Shown piece by piece: positions 42,226 through 50,743 of a stretch of 64,000 nt of DNA. Under the pieces are notes generated by a model. It was not told the DNA's origin. It searched no databases and worked only from the letters and a program-made list of their open reading frames with translations. The stretch comes from Anaerolineae bacterium (GTDB lineage: Bacteria; Chloroflexota; Anaerolineae; Aggregatilineales; Phototrophicaceae), in assembly GCA_022843385.1 (NCBI GenBank), contig JALHNT010000035.1, positions 1 through 64,000 of the forward strand, read 5' to 3'. Both the position numbers and the translations under genes were made by a program. Numbering within the stretch: position 1 is the first letter of the stretch; every line of letters starts with the position of its first letter.

Positions 42226-43599
42226 TCAGCGCCGCCAGCGCTGCCACACCAGCGAGATTCCCACCAGCGCCGGAGCGATCCACTGCACCGCCTGGGTTGG
42301 GCCATCCGGCAGCGCCGGGACGGTATAGGTCTGGCTGAGAGGCATCGGATTGAAGATCACCACGAACAGCAGCAGCGTGAAGATCGCCAACCAGCGGCGG
42401 CGCTTATCCAGCGGCGTAATCATGTCGAGCGGCGTAGCATAAACCCGTCCGAAAAACAGCAGGAGCAGCGCCCAGATCAGCCACATCTGCGGCGCGAGCA
42501 GCACCAGCCCGCCCACACACAACAGGACCGGATAATACAGGCGGCGGGCGTTCTCCCCGATCAGCGAGTACAGCACATGCCCGCCATCCAACTGACCAAT
42601 TGGGATGAGATTGATCGACGTAACGAGCAAGCCGACCCAACCGGCCCAGGTCAGCGGATTGCCCATGACCATGACATCATACTGACCATCTGGCACGAAA
42701 CGGCCAAACACGATGGTCTTCGCCAGGGCGTAGAGCAGCGAGTCGCCCTCATAACCATAGGTCTGTCCGGGGGTCAGCGGGTGAAGCTGCGAAGTCGCTA
42801 ACCCGATGAAGAGGATGGGAATGGCGAACAAGAGACCCGCTAACGGCCCGGCAGCCCCAACATCAAACAAGGCTTTACGGTTCTTCATCGGCTGACGGAG
42901 CTGGATGAATGCCCCCAGCGTGCCGATCAGCATTGAGAATGGGTTGGGGATGAAGTAGGGCAGTGTGACGGCGATCTTGTGATGACGGGCGGCGAAGTAA
43001 TGCCCCAGTTCATGCGCCCCCAGGATGAGCAGCAGACTGGCAGCCAACGGCAAGCCACGCCACAACTCGATCAATCCGTTGTTGGCAATCGCCTGGGCGG
43101 CCGCAAGATCAACTTGAGCCAGATTTTCCAATTCCAGCACCAGGCCAACATACATCACGCTCAGGATCGTCAGAAGCAGCAGGACAATGTGCGGCCAGAT
43201 CGGGCGCGGCGAGGGATTCAGGCGTCCGGTGAGGATGTGAATGGTATGCCGATTTGTATCTGTGACCGCCTGATCCGGGCTGGCGGTGGTTGGGCGAAAG
43301 ATCGCCAGATGATTCAACGATGCGAGCTGCTGGTCAAGCTGATCGTAAGCAGTTTCCGAGCTGTCAGAGAGACGCCCGGTGAAGGACGCCACCAGGTGAG
43401 ATTCGAGCGTCACGCCCGGCGCAACCGGCTGTGGTTCATCGCCACGCGACGGTTCGAGAAAGGTCTCGTCATCGATCTCCATGACGCCGGCCACAGCCTG
43501 ACGCAGCTTATTTTGCAACAGTTCGTGTTTGGAAACCGGTGGCAGCGCCACCCGCGCTACTGGACGATCTTCCCGGGTTGAGGCAATTTCGTTAAGCAT
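42226..43599 (-). CDS. Site-2-type intramembrane metalloprotease (M50, EGY1-like)
   Basis: A 457-residue protein. A soluble N-terminal region (about 1-130) precedes a polytopic M50 domain with HELGH (196-200) and the second metal motif NLIPIGQLDGGH. Segments FIPNPFSMLIGTLGAFIQLRQP and RKALFDVGAAGPLAG are typical of the EGY/cyanobacterial S2P group. It cleaves substrates within the membrane, often releasing transcription regulators. It converges with the histidine kinase gene, only three bases apart. Confidence 0.9.
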   Translation of the reverse strand: MLNEIASTREDRPVARVALPPVSKHELLQNKLRQAVAGVMEIDDETFLEPSRGDEPQPVAPGVTLESHLVASFTGRLSDSSETAYDQLDQQLASLNHLAIFRPTTASPDQAVTDTNRHTIHILTGRLNPSPRPIWPHIVLLLLTILSVMYVGLVLELENLAQVDLAAAQAIANNGLIELWRGLPLAASLLLILGAHELGHYFAARHHKIAVTLPYFIPNPFSMLIGTLGAFIQLRQPMKNRKALFDVGAAGPLAGLLFAIPILFIGLATSQLHPLTPGQTYGYEGDSLLYALAKTIVFGRFVPDGQYDVMVMGNPLTWAGWVGLLVTSINLIPIGQLDGGHVLYSLIGENARRLYYPVLLCVGGLVLLAPQMWLIWALLLLFFGRVYATPLDMITPLDKRRRWLAIFTLLLFVVIFNPMPLSQTYTVPALPDGPTQAVQWIAPALVGISLVWQRWRR

Positions 43600-43684
43600 A
43601 AGGACTTTCGTTGATCCTGATGACTGATCTTTTAATGATACCGCATCCAGATGAAGTCAGCGTGGGGCTGTGATGAGGATCGGT

Positions 43685-44068
43685 TTACCCGACGCGGACA
43701 ATAGTCAGGCTGCCATAGCTGACGGTGAGGCCGAAAAAGTCCGTGAGCAGATGCAGCGGCTTGCGATGCGAGTCGCTTCCCAGGCGCAAGTTGACCAAAT
43801 GGCTGACCGGCAGCGTCACATCTTCAGGATGCTTGAGATGGGCGTATACACGCCACTGTAGCTCGCGGCAGTCACTCAGGTGGATCGTGAAATGCCGGGT
43901 CTCCAGCCCTGCTTCCTCATATCCGCCGTTCAAGCGCAGCTCACTCCCCCAACCGCGCAGCTCAAGGCCAGTGACAAGGAACTGACCGCCTGGCTGCTCC
44001 AACCCGCGTTCGATATACACCCGTGTTGGTGTAATGTTGAGCAGTTCCAGCAAGCGCAGCTTATCCAT
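43685..44068 (-). CDS. Hypothetical small protein
   Basis: A 127-residue soluble, strand-rich protein with no signal peptide (segments GGQFLVTGLELRGWG and HFTIHLSDCRELQWRVYAHL). No family recognised. It lies between the S2P and MOSC genes on the same strand. The frame is clean and codon use matches its neighbours, so it is probably real. Confidence 0.6.
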   Translation of the reverse strand: MDKLRLLELLNITPTRVYIERGLEQPGGQFLVTGLELRGWGSELRLNGGYEEAGLETRHFTIHLSDCRELQWRVYAHLKHPEDVTLPVSHLVNLRLGSDSHRKPLHLLTDFFGLTVSYGSLTIVRVG

Positions 44069-44145
44069 CGACCAGCCCTCGACTTCATCATCATTGAGTG
44101 GAGTCTATTCTACCAAGTTCGCCAGACAAGCGTTAGCCACCCGGC

Positions 44146-44799
44146 TCATGACTCCTGATCATGCAGCTCCAATCGCTCCTGAAAGGAGTCCCGCCATCTG
44201 GCTGCCAGCGCGGGGAGATCAGCCGCGCGGCGAGCGCCAGCCAAATCATCCGTATCAGCAAAGTAGAGGCGCAGAACCTCGACGATGCTTATGCGGGCAG
44301 GATCAGGCGTAACAAGTTCGATAGTGTCACCGGCTTGCACCACTCCCGTTTCCAGCACGCGAAAGTAAAAGCCCACCCTGCCACTGTTCAGGAAGGGCTT
44401 AAGAAAACGCGGGTCATTCATGCGAATGCCGAGTTTAAAGCAGGGAACACGCGGCTGTGACACCTGCAACACGGCTGTGCCGACGCGGAACTGGTCACCG
44501 ATGTGAACGGCATCTTCCAGCAATCCTTCAGTCGTCAGGTTCTCGCCGAACTGTCCATAGGTGAAGTTGGTGCGCCCCAGGAAGTCCTGCCAATAGGGAT
44601 AATGCTCGACCGGATAGCCATAGATTGCTTTGTCGACACCGCCATGCACGGTGAGATCGGCCTGCCCATCGCCGGTGACGTTGAGGATCGATACAGTTTG
44701 CGGGCCAGTGACTGGTGTTTTGAAGATTCCAGTTTCAACTGACTGTCCTCGGATGGTCATGGTGCGTGGCAGTGAGACATTGAGGGATACCAGGCGCAT
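44146..44799 (-). CDS. MOSC-domain protein (YiiM-like)
   Basis: A 217-residue protein with the MOSC core: DGQADLTVHGGVDKAIYGYP, YGQFGENLTTEGL, VHIGDQFRVGTAVLQVSQPRVPCFKL (with the conserved Cys), and a C-terminal YiiM-type extension. MOSC proteins such as YiiM/YcbX support molybdenum-cofactor-dependent reduction of N-hydroxylated bases. GGAGG precedes ATG 44799; the longer frame to 44967 is not supported. Confidence 0.9.
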   Translation of the reverse strand: MRLVSLNVSLPRTMTIRGQSVETGIFKTPVTGPQTVSILNVTGDGQADLTVHGGVDKAIYGYPVEHYPYWQDFLGRTNFTYGQFGENLTTEGLLEDAVHIGDQFRVGTAVLQVSQPRVPCFKLGIRMNDPRFLKPFLNSGRVGFYFRVLETGVVQAGDTIELVTPDPARISIVEVLRLYFADTDDLAGARRAADLPALAARWRDSFQERLELHDQES

Positions 44800-45077
44800 A
44801 GAGCCTCCGTGATTGATGCGGTGTCTATCGTCTGATGCGGGCAGCCATGTCATTCTTACAGGGTAGGAGTCGGGACCCAATCGCCGAGTTTGCACAGCGA
44901 CACACCTGGTAAGTGCATGGCTGCCCACCGTATCCACCGCACGCAGAACACAATACAGCATCTCCATTTATCTTGAACCGGGCCCCCTCACATAATGGCG
45001 ATCTGAGTGGATTTTCCTCGACTTCCGGCTTAGGATTTGCCTATCCGTGACCTGATGCAATCGTGAGGTCGTTGGCG

Positions 45078-45503
45078 ATGGATCACGCAAATCACTGGAA
45101 ACAAGTGTTGTCTCGCAACCACGATATACAGGGTGGCGCGCTGATGACGACGGATGGGGTACTCATCAGTTCGGCAGGGTTTGGCAGCCCTGACGACAAT
45201 GAACCTATGCTGGCGCATTGTGCGGCGGCCATGACTATCGCTCAGGAATTGAGCCAGGGTACCGGGTGTGGTGACTTGAATGCGTTCATCCTGGAAGGAA
45301 AACAGGGCTACACGGTTTTGCTGCCGGTCCTTGACAAGGCCATTCTGGCGGTTCTGGTGGGCAAACAGGCCAAACTGGGATTGGTCCTGCTGGATATGCA
45401 GGGCGCTATTGACGACGGCTCCTTCGGCCCCGGCCTGGCAACCGATCTGATCCTCCCGCCGCGCCCACTCAAAGGAGATGCTGCCCACGCCATCCCAGAA
45501 TAG
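45078..45503 (+). CDS. Roadblock/LC7-like domain protein
   Basis: A 141-residue protein with a roadblock/LC7-like alpha-beta layout (GGALMTTDGVLISSAGF, then AAAMTIAQELSQ, YTVLLPVLDKAILAVLVG, AKLGLVLLDMQGAI). Bacterial members (MglB-like) act as dimeric regulators or GAPs of small GTPases; no GTPase gene is adjacent. ATG 45078 follows GAGG; GTG 45063 is also in frame. The gene borders the AT-rich patch that starts about 45520. Confidence 0.72.
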   Translation: MDHANHWKQVLSRNHDIQGGALMTTDGVLISSAGFGSPDDNEPMLAHCAAAMTIAQELSQGTGCGDLNAFILEGKQGYTVLLPVLDKAILAVLVGKQAKLGLVLLDMQGAIDDGSFGPGLATDLILPPRPLKGDAAHAIPE

Positions 45504-45636
45504 GATAAGCTGGGATGTTCGCTGACTTCTCAACAGTCTGTGCAATTCTTTTCTTTATGGAGGAAAGAAATCAAATTCAAATGCCTTTGATGGCTTTTGA
45601 ACGAGAATGTCGTTTGAGTTCGATCTCACTCTTGCA

Positions 45637-47319
45637 TTACAACGCCTCAATTATTGCATTAACGATATCATATGTTACTTGCTCCAGCTTAAGCATCGCT
45701 ACAATGGCCCATTTCCTTAGCTCAGTTAACTGCTCTACTGTGTCTGTGATATGGCCTGAATGATATAAAGCTACTCGAGATGCGCGAGTAGCATCAAGGC
45801 GTTCCCATGCGAGTTCTTGGCCTATTCCCTGCTCAATCTGCGTCTTCTGCTGAAACATTTGGTCAAACACTCTTTTGTCATTTATGTCAGGTGCATAGAT
45901 GTAAAGCTCTGCACGAAAGCGCTTGCCTCGAGCAAAAGTAAACGCAAAATTTACGATATACCCACTCTTGCTATCCGTACTCGAAAAAATCGTAAGCCAA
46001 TTTGTCCCAATTAATATATCAGGTCGCACAGGGAAAGTTGCTTTTTCCCTCAGCTCATTCAATAGTGGCCCAAAGTACTTCATGTAAGCGGCCTCGCGTT
46101 CCTTAGCTTTAACAAAGGTTACTGCGGATTCCGTCATGTTGATGCTTGCTACCCGCCACCCAGCGTCAAGCCAATACTGGGATTGGATGTGGCTCTCTGA
46201 GTCATCATTTGCCCACCAACTGCGATGCTTATAGGCAGATGCGGGGAGTGATGACCCTATAATTCTTTCTACATCTTCAAATGTTAAGCGTAAACGTGCC
46301 TCAGATTGATCCCTCAAATACAAACCAAGTTTCGTATATCGACTCTCGTCTTCCCGAATAGATTCAGCTGGAGGAATAGGCTCAGATTCTCCTTCAGTAA
46401 TTTTTGCTTCATACCTGAGTTCAATTTGCTTTGCTTCAGGGAAAACTGCCGGATTCCGCTGAAACCAATTTGCGACCCAGCGAAGCCTTTCTCGTTGATT
46501 TATGCTCGGCTCGTCTCTGAAATGAGCGAGCATATTACGAACTTCAACAATCTTTGATAGGAGCTCACGAAGTGCATCGTCAGGAACACTGAAGTTCTTG
46601 CCATACGTCGACCATCGTTTCTTATGTAACATCATTTCAACAAGCTGAGTAAGAGTTAAATCATTCACCGATTTATTACGACTTATCGAATTTTCTATCA
46701 GGTTATGGATAATGTCTGGATCAGGTTTGTTTTTGTCACCAGGCAACATTGAGACATACTTCGCTATATCGTGCCTTAGATTTTGCACCCTCTGTTGATT
46801 GATTATCTGATCAATCGCTTCATGTAATTCTCCTTCGTTAGGGTTTCCAGTTTCCGGGTCAGTGAATGCAGCAAGAATATGATCTTGTATGGAGGCTTCT
46901 ATATCTTCAATCAACATCATATCTTCAGCACGCTGGCGGAAATAGTCAGCAATATCTGCATTCGTTACTATGGCAACCAGCCGTTTGTCCTTGTCTACAA
47001 TAAGCACAGCGGGGCGATCAATTATTGAATCCACTAGATCAAAGATGTTTTCATCTAAATCAGCAGTAATATGTTTTTCCATCACATCATTTACTACTAA
47101 ATCTTTAAGAGAAGCTTTCGTTAAATTGGCGATACCTCGAAGAATAGAATCTGATGTTACAAGACCTTTTGGATACTTATCTAAATCGACAACAGGTAAC
47201 TGACTGTAATCATTTTCGATCATCAGGTCGAGAGCATAGCTCAAAGAACTTTTCGGCATTACACAAACAGGAAATGACCTATCCTTTAGTAGCTCACCTA
47301 TGCTGGTTGGCATATTCAA
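45637..47319 (-). CDS. CBS-pair / HEPN-like / DUF4268 multidomain protein (candidate defence or stress effector)
   Basis: A 560-residue protein. Residues 1-130 are a CBS pair (SQLPVVDLDKYPKGLVTSDS; PAVLIVDKDKRLVAIVTNADI), which in other proteins binds adenine nucleotides. About 135-290 is helical and holds RNMLAH (R261 to H266), matching the R-x4-H motif of HEPN ribonucleases. About 340-405 (LTFEDVERIIGSSLPASAYK, then HRSWWAND and WLDAGWRV) resembles the short domain now called DUF7662. About 415-555 resembles DUF4268 (RFRAELYIYAPD; LAWERLDATRASRVALY). No membrane segment. DNA is clearly AT-rich relative to its neighbours, suggesting transfer. It is a single gene with its own promoter. A nucleotide-gated RNase is a hypothesis, not shown. 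Confidence 0.75.
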   Translation of the reverse strand: MNMPTSIGELLKDRSFPVCVMPKSSLSYALDLMIENDYSQLPVVDLDKYPKGLVTSDSILRGIANLTKASLKDLVVNDVMEKHITADLDENIFDLVDSIIDRPAVLIVDKDKRLVAIVTNADIADYFRQRAEDMMLIEDIEASIQDHILAAFTDPETGNPNEGELHEAIDQIINQQRVQNLRHDIAKYVSMLPGDKNKPDPDIIHNLIENSISRNKSVNDLTLTQLVEMMLHKKRWSTYGKNFSVPDDALRELLSKIVEVRNMLAHFRDEPSINQRERLRWVANWFQRNPAVFPEAKQIELRYEAKITEGESEPIPPAESIREDESRYTKLGLYLRDQSEARLRLTFEDVERIIGSSLPASAYKHRSWWANDDSESHIQSQYWLDAGWRVASINMTESAVTFVKAKEREAAYMKYFGPLLNELREKATFPVRPDILIGTNWLTIFSSTDSKSGYIVNFAFTFARGKRFRAELYIYAPDINDKRVFDQMFQQKTQIEQGIGQELAWERLDATRASRVALYHSGHITDTVEQLTELRKWAIVAMLKLEQVTYDIVNAIIEAL

Positions 47320-47389
47320 TCAATCCTTCTTCAAACGGAAATGCAAATTACTCTATCTTAACTCAAGAACAGAAAGATATGACTGAAAT

Positions 47390-47418
47390 ATTATATGCAA
47401 TAATCAAGAAAATCACAA
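47390..47418 (-). promoter_or_regulatory. Promoter of the CBS-HEPN-like gene
   Basis: On the minus strand TTGTGA (47418-47413) and TATAAT (47395-47390) have a 17-base spacer. The start of transcription would be near 47383, about 64 bases before ATG 47319. Confidence 0.6.
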
Positions 47419-47461
47419 CAAGAATTCAACCCAAAGCATGTAGTAGGTTTAGCACATTAAT

Positions 47462-47675
47462 TCACCCTTCCAGCCGGGTCACCAGCGCGGGCAGTTCGCG
47501 CAGGCTGGCGAGGATGGCGGTGGCCGGCAGCGGTTGGTCGGTTGCATAGGGATAGCGGTGCGCCCGTTCCAGCGGATCCAACGGCAGCAGATGCGGCGGC
47601 AGCGCCTCCGGCTTCCACAGCGGCAGGAAGCCATGCCGCCCGGGATACAGCACATCGTCGTCATAACGATCACCA
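47462..47675 (-). pseudogene. Duplicated 3' fragment of the HAD hydrolase gene
   Basis: This 214-base segment is a near-identical direct copy (about ten differences) of the last 71 codons and stop of the HAD gene at 48942-49155. The match begins exactly at the stop codon and breaks off after CGATCACC. The fragment lacks the catalytic N-terminus and has no start, so it is a non-functional remnant. It lies 64 bases upstream of the promoter of the CBS-HEPN-like gene, at the border of the AT-rich patch. Confidence 0.85.
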
Positions 47676-47839
47676 ACTATTTCCCTCAAATAGTTGCATT
47701 GATAGCCGCTACGCTGCTAGGTTTGTTCTTGTGTGAAAAAACCAACCCATACGAGGAATATAGAATAAATTTCCATTCTATCTCCTGTAACTTCTGTTAA
47801 TGGCACGAACTTCGGCACTTCGCCTTATGAACGACTGAA

Positions 47840-48259
47840 TTAAGAAAACTGGAGTCCTTTGCCAAAATTCCAGGCTAGCCAGATGCTCAGGGAATGGGCG
47901 CAAAACGCGATAACCGTCACGATAAGCTCCTGAACGTTTTTACTCCGCAGCATCACCAGAATGCTCGTTCCAAAAGCGGCAAAACTCATGAAAAGAATGA
48001 TGAAACGGGCGCGTCGTGTTTTTTCAAATTCCAGCCGCTCAAAGTAAGTCGGGAATTCAATTCGGTCGGGAAGTATAAAGCCATACCACCTATTCTGATT
48101 GAAGATTATGCGCAGTAGAGAGGGCAGGCTATCCAGATAGCGAATGATGGCATCGGTTGCAGGCTTATGCTGCGCGACCCGATTTTCGAATGAGCGTCCG
48201 GCTAAGGCCAGATAAATGAACAATGCGGCCAGATACAGAAACCCTGAGTCGGACGGCAT
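47840..48259 (-). CDS. Hypothetical membrane protein
   Basis: A 139-residue protein with a membrane segment at about 5-20 and two more near the C-terminus (about 87-104 and 112-130), separated by a soluble basic stretch (RYLDSLPSLLRIIFNQNRWYGFIL). No family recognised. It lies between the two copies of the HAD 3' end, in DNA less GC-rich than the surroundings. The start is preceded by GGAGGACAATC in sense orientation. Confidence 0.6.
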   Translation of the reverse strand: MPSDSGFLYLAALFIYLALAGRSFENRVAQHKPATDAIIRYLDSLPSLLRIIFNQNRWYGFILPDRIEFPTYFERLEFEKTRRARFIILFMSFAAFGTSILVMLRSKNVQELIVTVIAFCAHSLSIWLAWNFGKGLQFS

Positions 48260-48328
48260 GATTGTCCTCCATTATTCTATTGGGTGAAGACATTCGACGG
48301 CAGATCGCACAAACCAATTGTCAAGCCA

Positions 48329-48619
48329 TCAACCCTCATTTCCTGGCTCCTTGTTATAGCCAAATTGATACAATCCGGCGCGGTCATCGCCCAACTGCTG
48401 CCGGATTTGCTTGAGACACTCCAGTGCGATTCTCGCCGACGCCATAGTGTGATGATCAAAACCTAACTGATAATGTCCCGTTGCTTTTCTTAAGGGGCGG
48501 AAATCAAACAGATGCAGTTCGCCCAGGTACATCTCAAATTCATCCAGCAGGGCGTTGAACCCGGCCTCATCGTGAATGACAGCGATCAGGTCGCCGTTGG
48601 CGTTTCGCAGCTCGCGCAT
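48329..48619 (-). CDS. Small hypothetical protein, paralogue of the gene at 48638
   Basis: A 96-residue protein beginning MRELRNANGDLIAVIHDEAG with FNALLDEFE. It shares its first 28 residues closely with the next gene (E-x-RN-x2-GDL-x-AVIHD-x3-FNAL-x-DE-x-E) and a looser C-terminal helix (A-x-A-x3-L-x2-IRQQ-x-GD). A GGGGAGAATC ribosome-binding site precedes ATG 48619. Family not recognised. The N-terminal strand pattern resembles small antitoxin or immunity-like proteins only superficially. Confidence 0.65.
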   Translation of the reverse strand: MRELRNANGDLIAVIHDEAGFNALLDEFEMYLGELHLFDFRPLRKATGHYQLGFDHHTMASARIALECLKQIRQQLGDDRAGLYQFGYNKEPGNEG

Positions 48620-48637
48620 GATTCTCCCCTGTTGTGA

Positions 48638-48919
48638 TCATTTGAAGATGGGAAACTCGGTAATGGGATAACGTTCAGTCTCCTGATCGCCGACCTGTTG
48701 ACGAATCGCGGTCAGGCGCACAGCAGCGGCTCGCGCAGCATCGTGGATTTCCTGATGGGTGAGCAACTTGAAATGCACAGCCATCTTGTACATGAAGTGC
48801 GTGTAGCACAGATGATAGGCGCGAAAGTGCGTCTCATATTCATCGACCAGCGCGTTGAATGCCTCCTGGTCATGGATGACGGCAAGCAGGTCGCCCTTTT
48901 CGTTGCGGACTTCAGTCAT
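48638..48919 (-). CDS. Small hypothetical protein, paralogue of the gene at 48329
   Basis: A 93-residue protein beginning MTEVRNEKGDLLAVIHDQEA with FNALVDEYETHFRAYHL. GGAGGTG precedes ATG 48919. It is the upstream member of a tandem paralogous pair on the same strand, 18 bases apart. It directly follows the intact HAD gene. Function unknown; the pair lies between the duplicated HAD 3' ends. Confidence 0.68.
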   Translation of the reverse strand: MTEVRNEKGDLLAVIHDQEAFNALVDEYETHFRAYHLCYTHFMYKMAVHFKLLTHQEIHDAARAAAVRLTAIRQQVGDQETERYPITEFPIFK

Positions 48920-48941
48920 ATCACCTCCATCATTTTGCGGC

Positions 48942-49682
48942 TCATCCTTCCAGCCGGGTCACCAGCGCGGGCAGTTCGCGCAGGCTGGCGAGGATGGCGG
49001 TGGCCGGCAGCGGTTGGTCGGTTGCATAGGGATAGCGGCGCGCCCGTTCCAGCGGATCCAACGGCAGCAGATCCGGCGGCAGCGCCTCCGGTTTCCACAG
49101 CAGCAGAAAACCGTGTCGCCCCGGATACAGCACATCGTCGTCATAACGATCACCGACCATCAGCGCCCGACGCGCCCGCTGCGGCCAGTCGCCAAAGAAG
49201 CGGCGGTGTTTCTTCAGACCGCCATGCGTATCCGGCGTGAGTACGGCGTCAAACAACGAAGTCAGACCGAGGGCGTCCAGCACCGGCACCTGATACTTCG
49301 CCAGTCCTTTGGTCGCCACCACCAACGCCCGGCCCGGCGCACGCAGATCACGCAGCACTTCCGGCGCATGATCCATTACCGAGGAATGGCTGGCGGCATG
49401 AGTCCGCACCAGGTCGGTGACATTCGCCGTCAGCCGGACGCCCAACCGCTGCGCCACCGTCGCCGTGATGTCGTCCCAATCCATCGACAACACCGGATCG
49501 CCGGCGTCATCATCCTGGCGGGCGCGGTTCTCCGCCGCGATCATGTCATAGATGGCATCGGCTGACTGACCGGATTGGGCGACCAGTTCACCGATGACGA
49601 CCGGCCACACAACGCGCTCGAACGGATTAATCATGATCGTGCCGTCGAGGTCGATGAAGATGACAGTCTCGAAATCGGTCAC
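48942..49682 (-). CDS. HAD-superfamily hydrolase
   Basis: A 246-residue HAD protein with the full set: motif I FIDLDGTIMIN (DxD), motif II VVATKG, motif III Lys in GGLKKHRRFFG, and motif IV MVGDRYDDDVL. A helical cap is inserted after motif I. Probably a small-molecule phosphatase. Its start overlaps the stop of the next upstream gene by four bases (49679-49682). Its last 214 bases are duplicated at 47462. Confidence 0.88.
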   Translation of the reverse strand: MTDFETVIFIDLDGTIMINPFERVVWPVVIGELVAQSGQSADAIYDMIAAENRARQDDDAGDPVLSMDWDDITATVAQRLGVRLTANVTDLVRTHAASHSSVMDHAPEVLRDLRAPGRALVVATKGLAKYQVPVLDALGLTSLFDAVLTPDTHGGLKKHRRFFGDWPQRARRALMVGDRYDDDVLYPGRHGFLLLWKPEALPPDLLPLDPLERARRYPYATDQPLPATAILASLRELPALVTRLEG

Positions 49683-50029
49683 GGCGTTTCGCTGTAGACC
49701 AGGCTGACAAGGTTGCTGAAAGGGGTGCAGCGGCTGCGTCGGCCATCGTTCCAGGGTTCGCTGAAACAGACGAAGTCATCGCCGACCTGCCCCACCGTGC
49801 GGCGGCTGCGGGCATCTGGGAAAGCCCAGGTGCGTTCGCCGGAAACCAGCGGCAGGGCGAATTCGATGGTGAAGGCGCTCTCCGACTCGACCAGCGACTC
49901 GATCAACTGGCGCATGGTCTGGGGCGGCACAGCATCCTGTGCCGTCGTTGGCCGGGCATAGAGGGCAGTCAGCGCGACGGTGGCGCTGACCAGAGCGAAC
50001 AGAGTCAACAGCAGGCTCTTGAGTTTCAT
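49679..50029 (-). CDS. Hypothetical exported protein
   Basis: A 116-residue protein with a clear signal peptide (MKLKSLLLTLFALVSATVAL, cleavage probably after TTAQA-like TTAQ). The mature part has two cysteines (FVCFSEPW, RCTPFSN) that could form a disulfide. ATG 50029 is preferred because it gives a normal signal peptide; an ATG at 50059 is in frame. It overlaps the HAD gene by four bases and may be co-translated with it. No family known to me. Confidence 0.68.
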   Translation of the reverse strand: MKLKSLLLTLFALVSATVALTALYARPTTAQDAVPPQTMRQLIESLVESESAFTIEFALPLVSGERTWAFPDARSRRTVGQVGDDFVCFSEPWNDGRRSRCTPFSNLVSLVYSETP

Positions 50030-50083
50030 CGCAGGTATCCCTTTGTTGTGCCTATCCATGTCGCTCTATTGTACCGCGCCGCA

Positions 50084-50635
50084 TCACAGCCGCTTGCCCA
50101 TGTAGATGTCCGGTTTGCCGCGCCCGTTGGCGTCCGGCATGACGCCGATGATGCTGTAGCCACACTTCTGATAGAACTCATAAGGGTGGCCCTTGAGATT
50201 ACGAATGGCGGCGATCTTGGCCCATAGATCAGTATAGAGGTCAGCGCTGCTGAGTGTGGTGCTGTCATCGACATCATCGGTGCCGAGCATGATGGTCAGG
50301 CCGCCGCGCAAACGCACCTGCCCTTCCAGATCGGCGATCAACGTCCGCCCGACGCCTTGCTGCCGCTGACCGAGGCGGACGACAATCGGGTGCAGTTCCC
50401 ATACATTGCCGTCATATTCCGGGCGTCCGCCGATCCAGCCGAGCAGCAGGCCATCGTCGTTGACCGCGGCGCGACAGATCATCTCCGGTTCAAGACAGTC
50501 TTCCACTTCTTCACGGGCCGACTCCATATCCGGCCAGGCCTCCGGCCAGTGTTCGCGGAACCCCTCAACCAGCAGTTCGGCCGCCTGCTCCAGCAGCGCC
50601 GGTTGATCGGCGGTCAGATCGATGATACGCAGCAT
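50084..50635 (-). CDS. GNAT acetyltransferase, AAC(6')-Ii-like aminoglycoside acetyltransferase
   Basis: A 183-residue GNAT protein. The acetyl-CoA-binding core is RLGQRQQGVGRTLIADLE. The rest follows AAC(6')-Ii of Enterococcus closely in layout: WELHPIVV, RGGLTIMLGTDDVD, TTLSSADLYTDLW, GHPYEFYQKCGYSIIGVMPDANG and GKPDIYM. Such enzymes acetylate the 6'-amino group of aminoglycosides, although environmental members may have other amine substrates. Chromosomal, single gene, GC-rich like its surroundings, so not a recent resistance import. Confidence 0.88.
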   Translation of the reverse strand: MLRIIDLTADQPALLEQAAELLVEGFREHWPEAWPDMESAREEVEDCLEPEMICRAAVNDDGLLLGWIGGRPEYDGNVWELHPIVVRLGQRQQGVGRTLIADLEGQVRLRGGLTIMLGTDDVDDSTTLSSADLYTDLWAKIAAIRNLKGHPYEFYQKCGYSIIGVMPDANGRGKPDIYMGKRL

Positions 50636-50743
50636 ATCTGCCTCCTTTAGCTATATCGCACCAGTCTACTATGGAACTGGCGCGCTGGAGCAGCAGCAGC
50701 GATAATTGCCGCCGATGCTTCGCCATATCAACGGGGATGATCC

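Noticed and set aside
45520..49200. Full prophage or integrative element
   Set aside because: No integrase, transposase, tRNA target, structural or replication genes; only a short AT-rich patch and a duplicated gene end.
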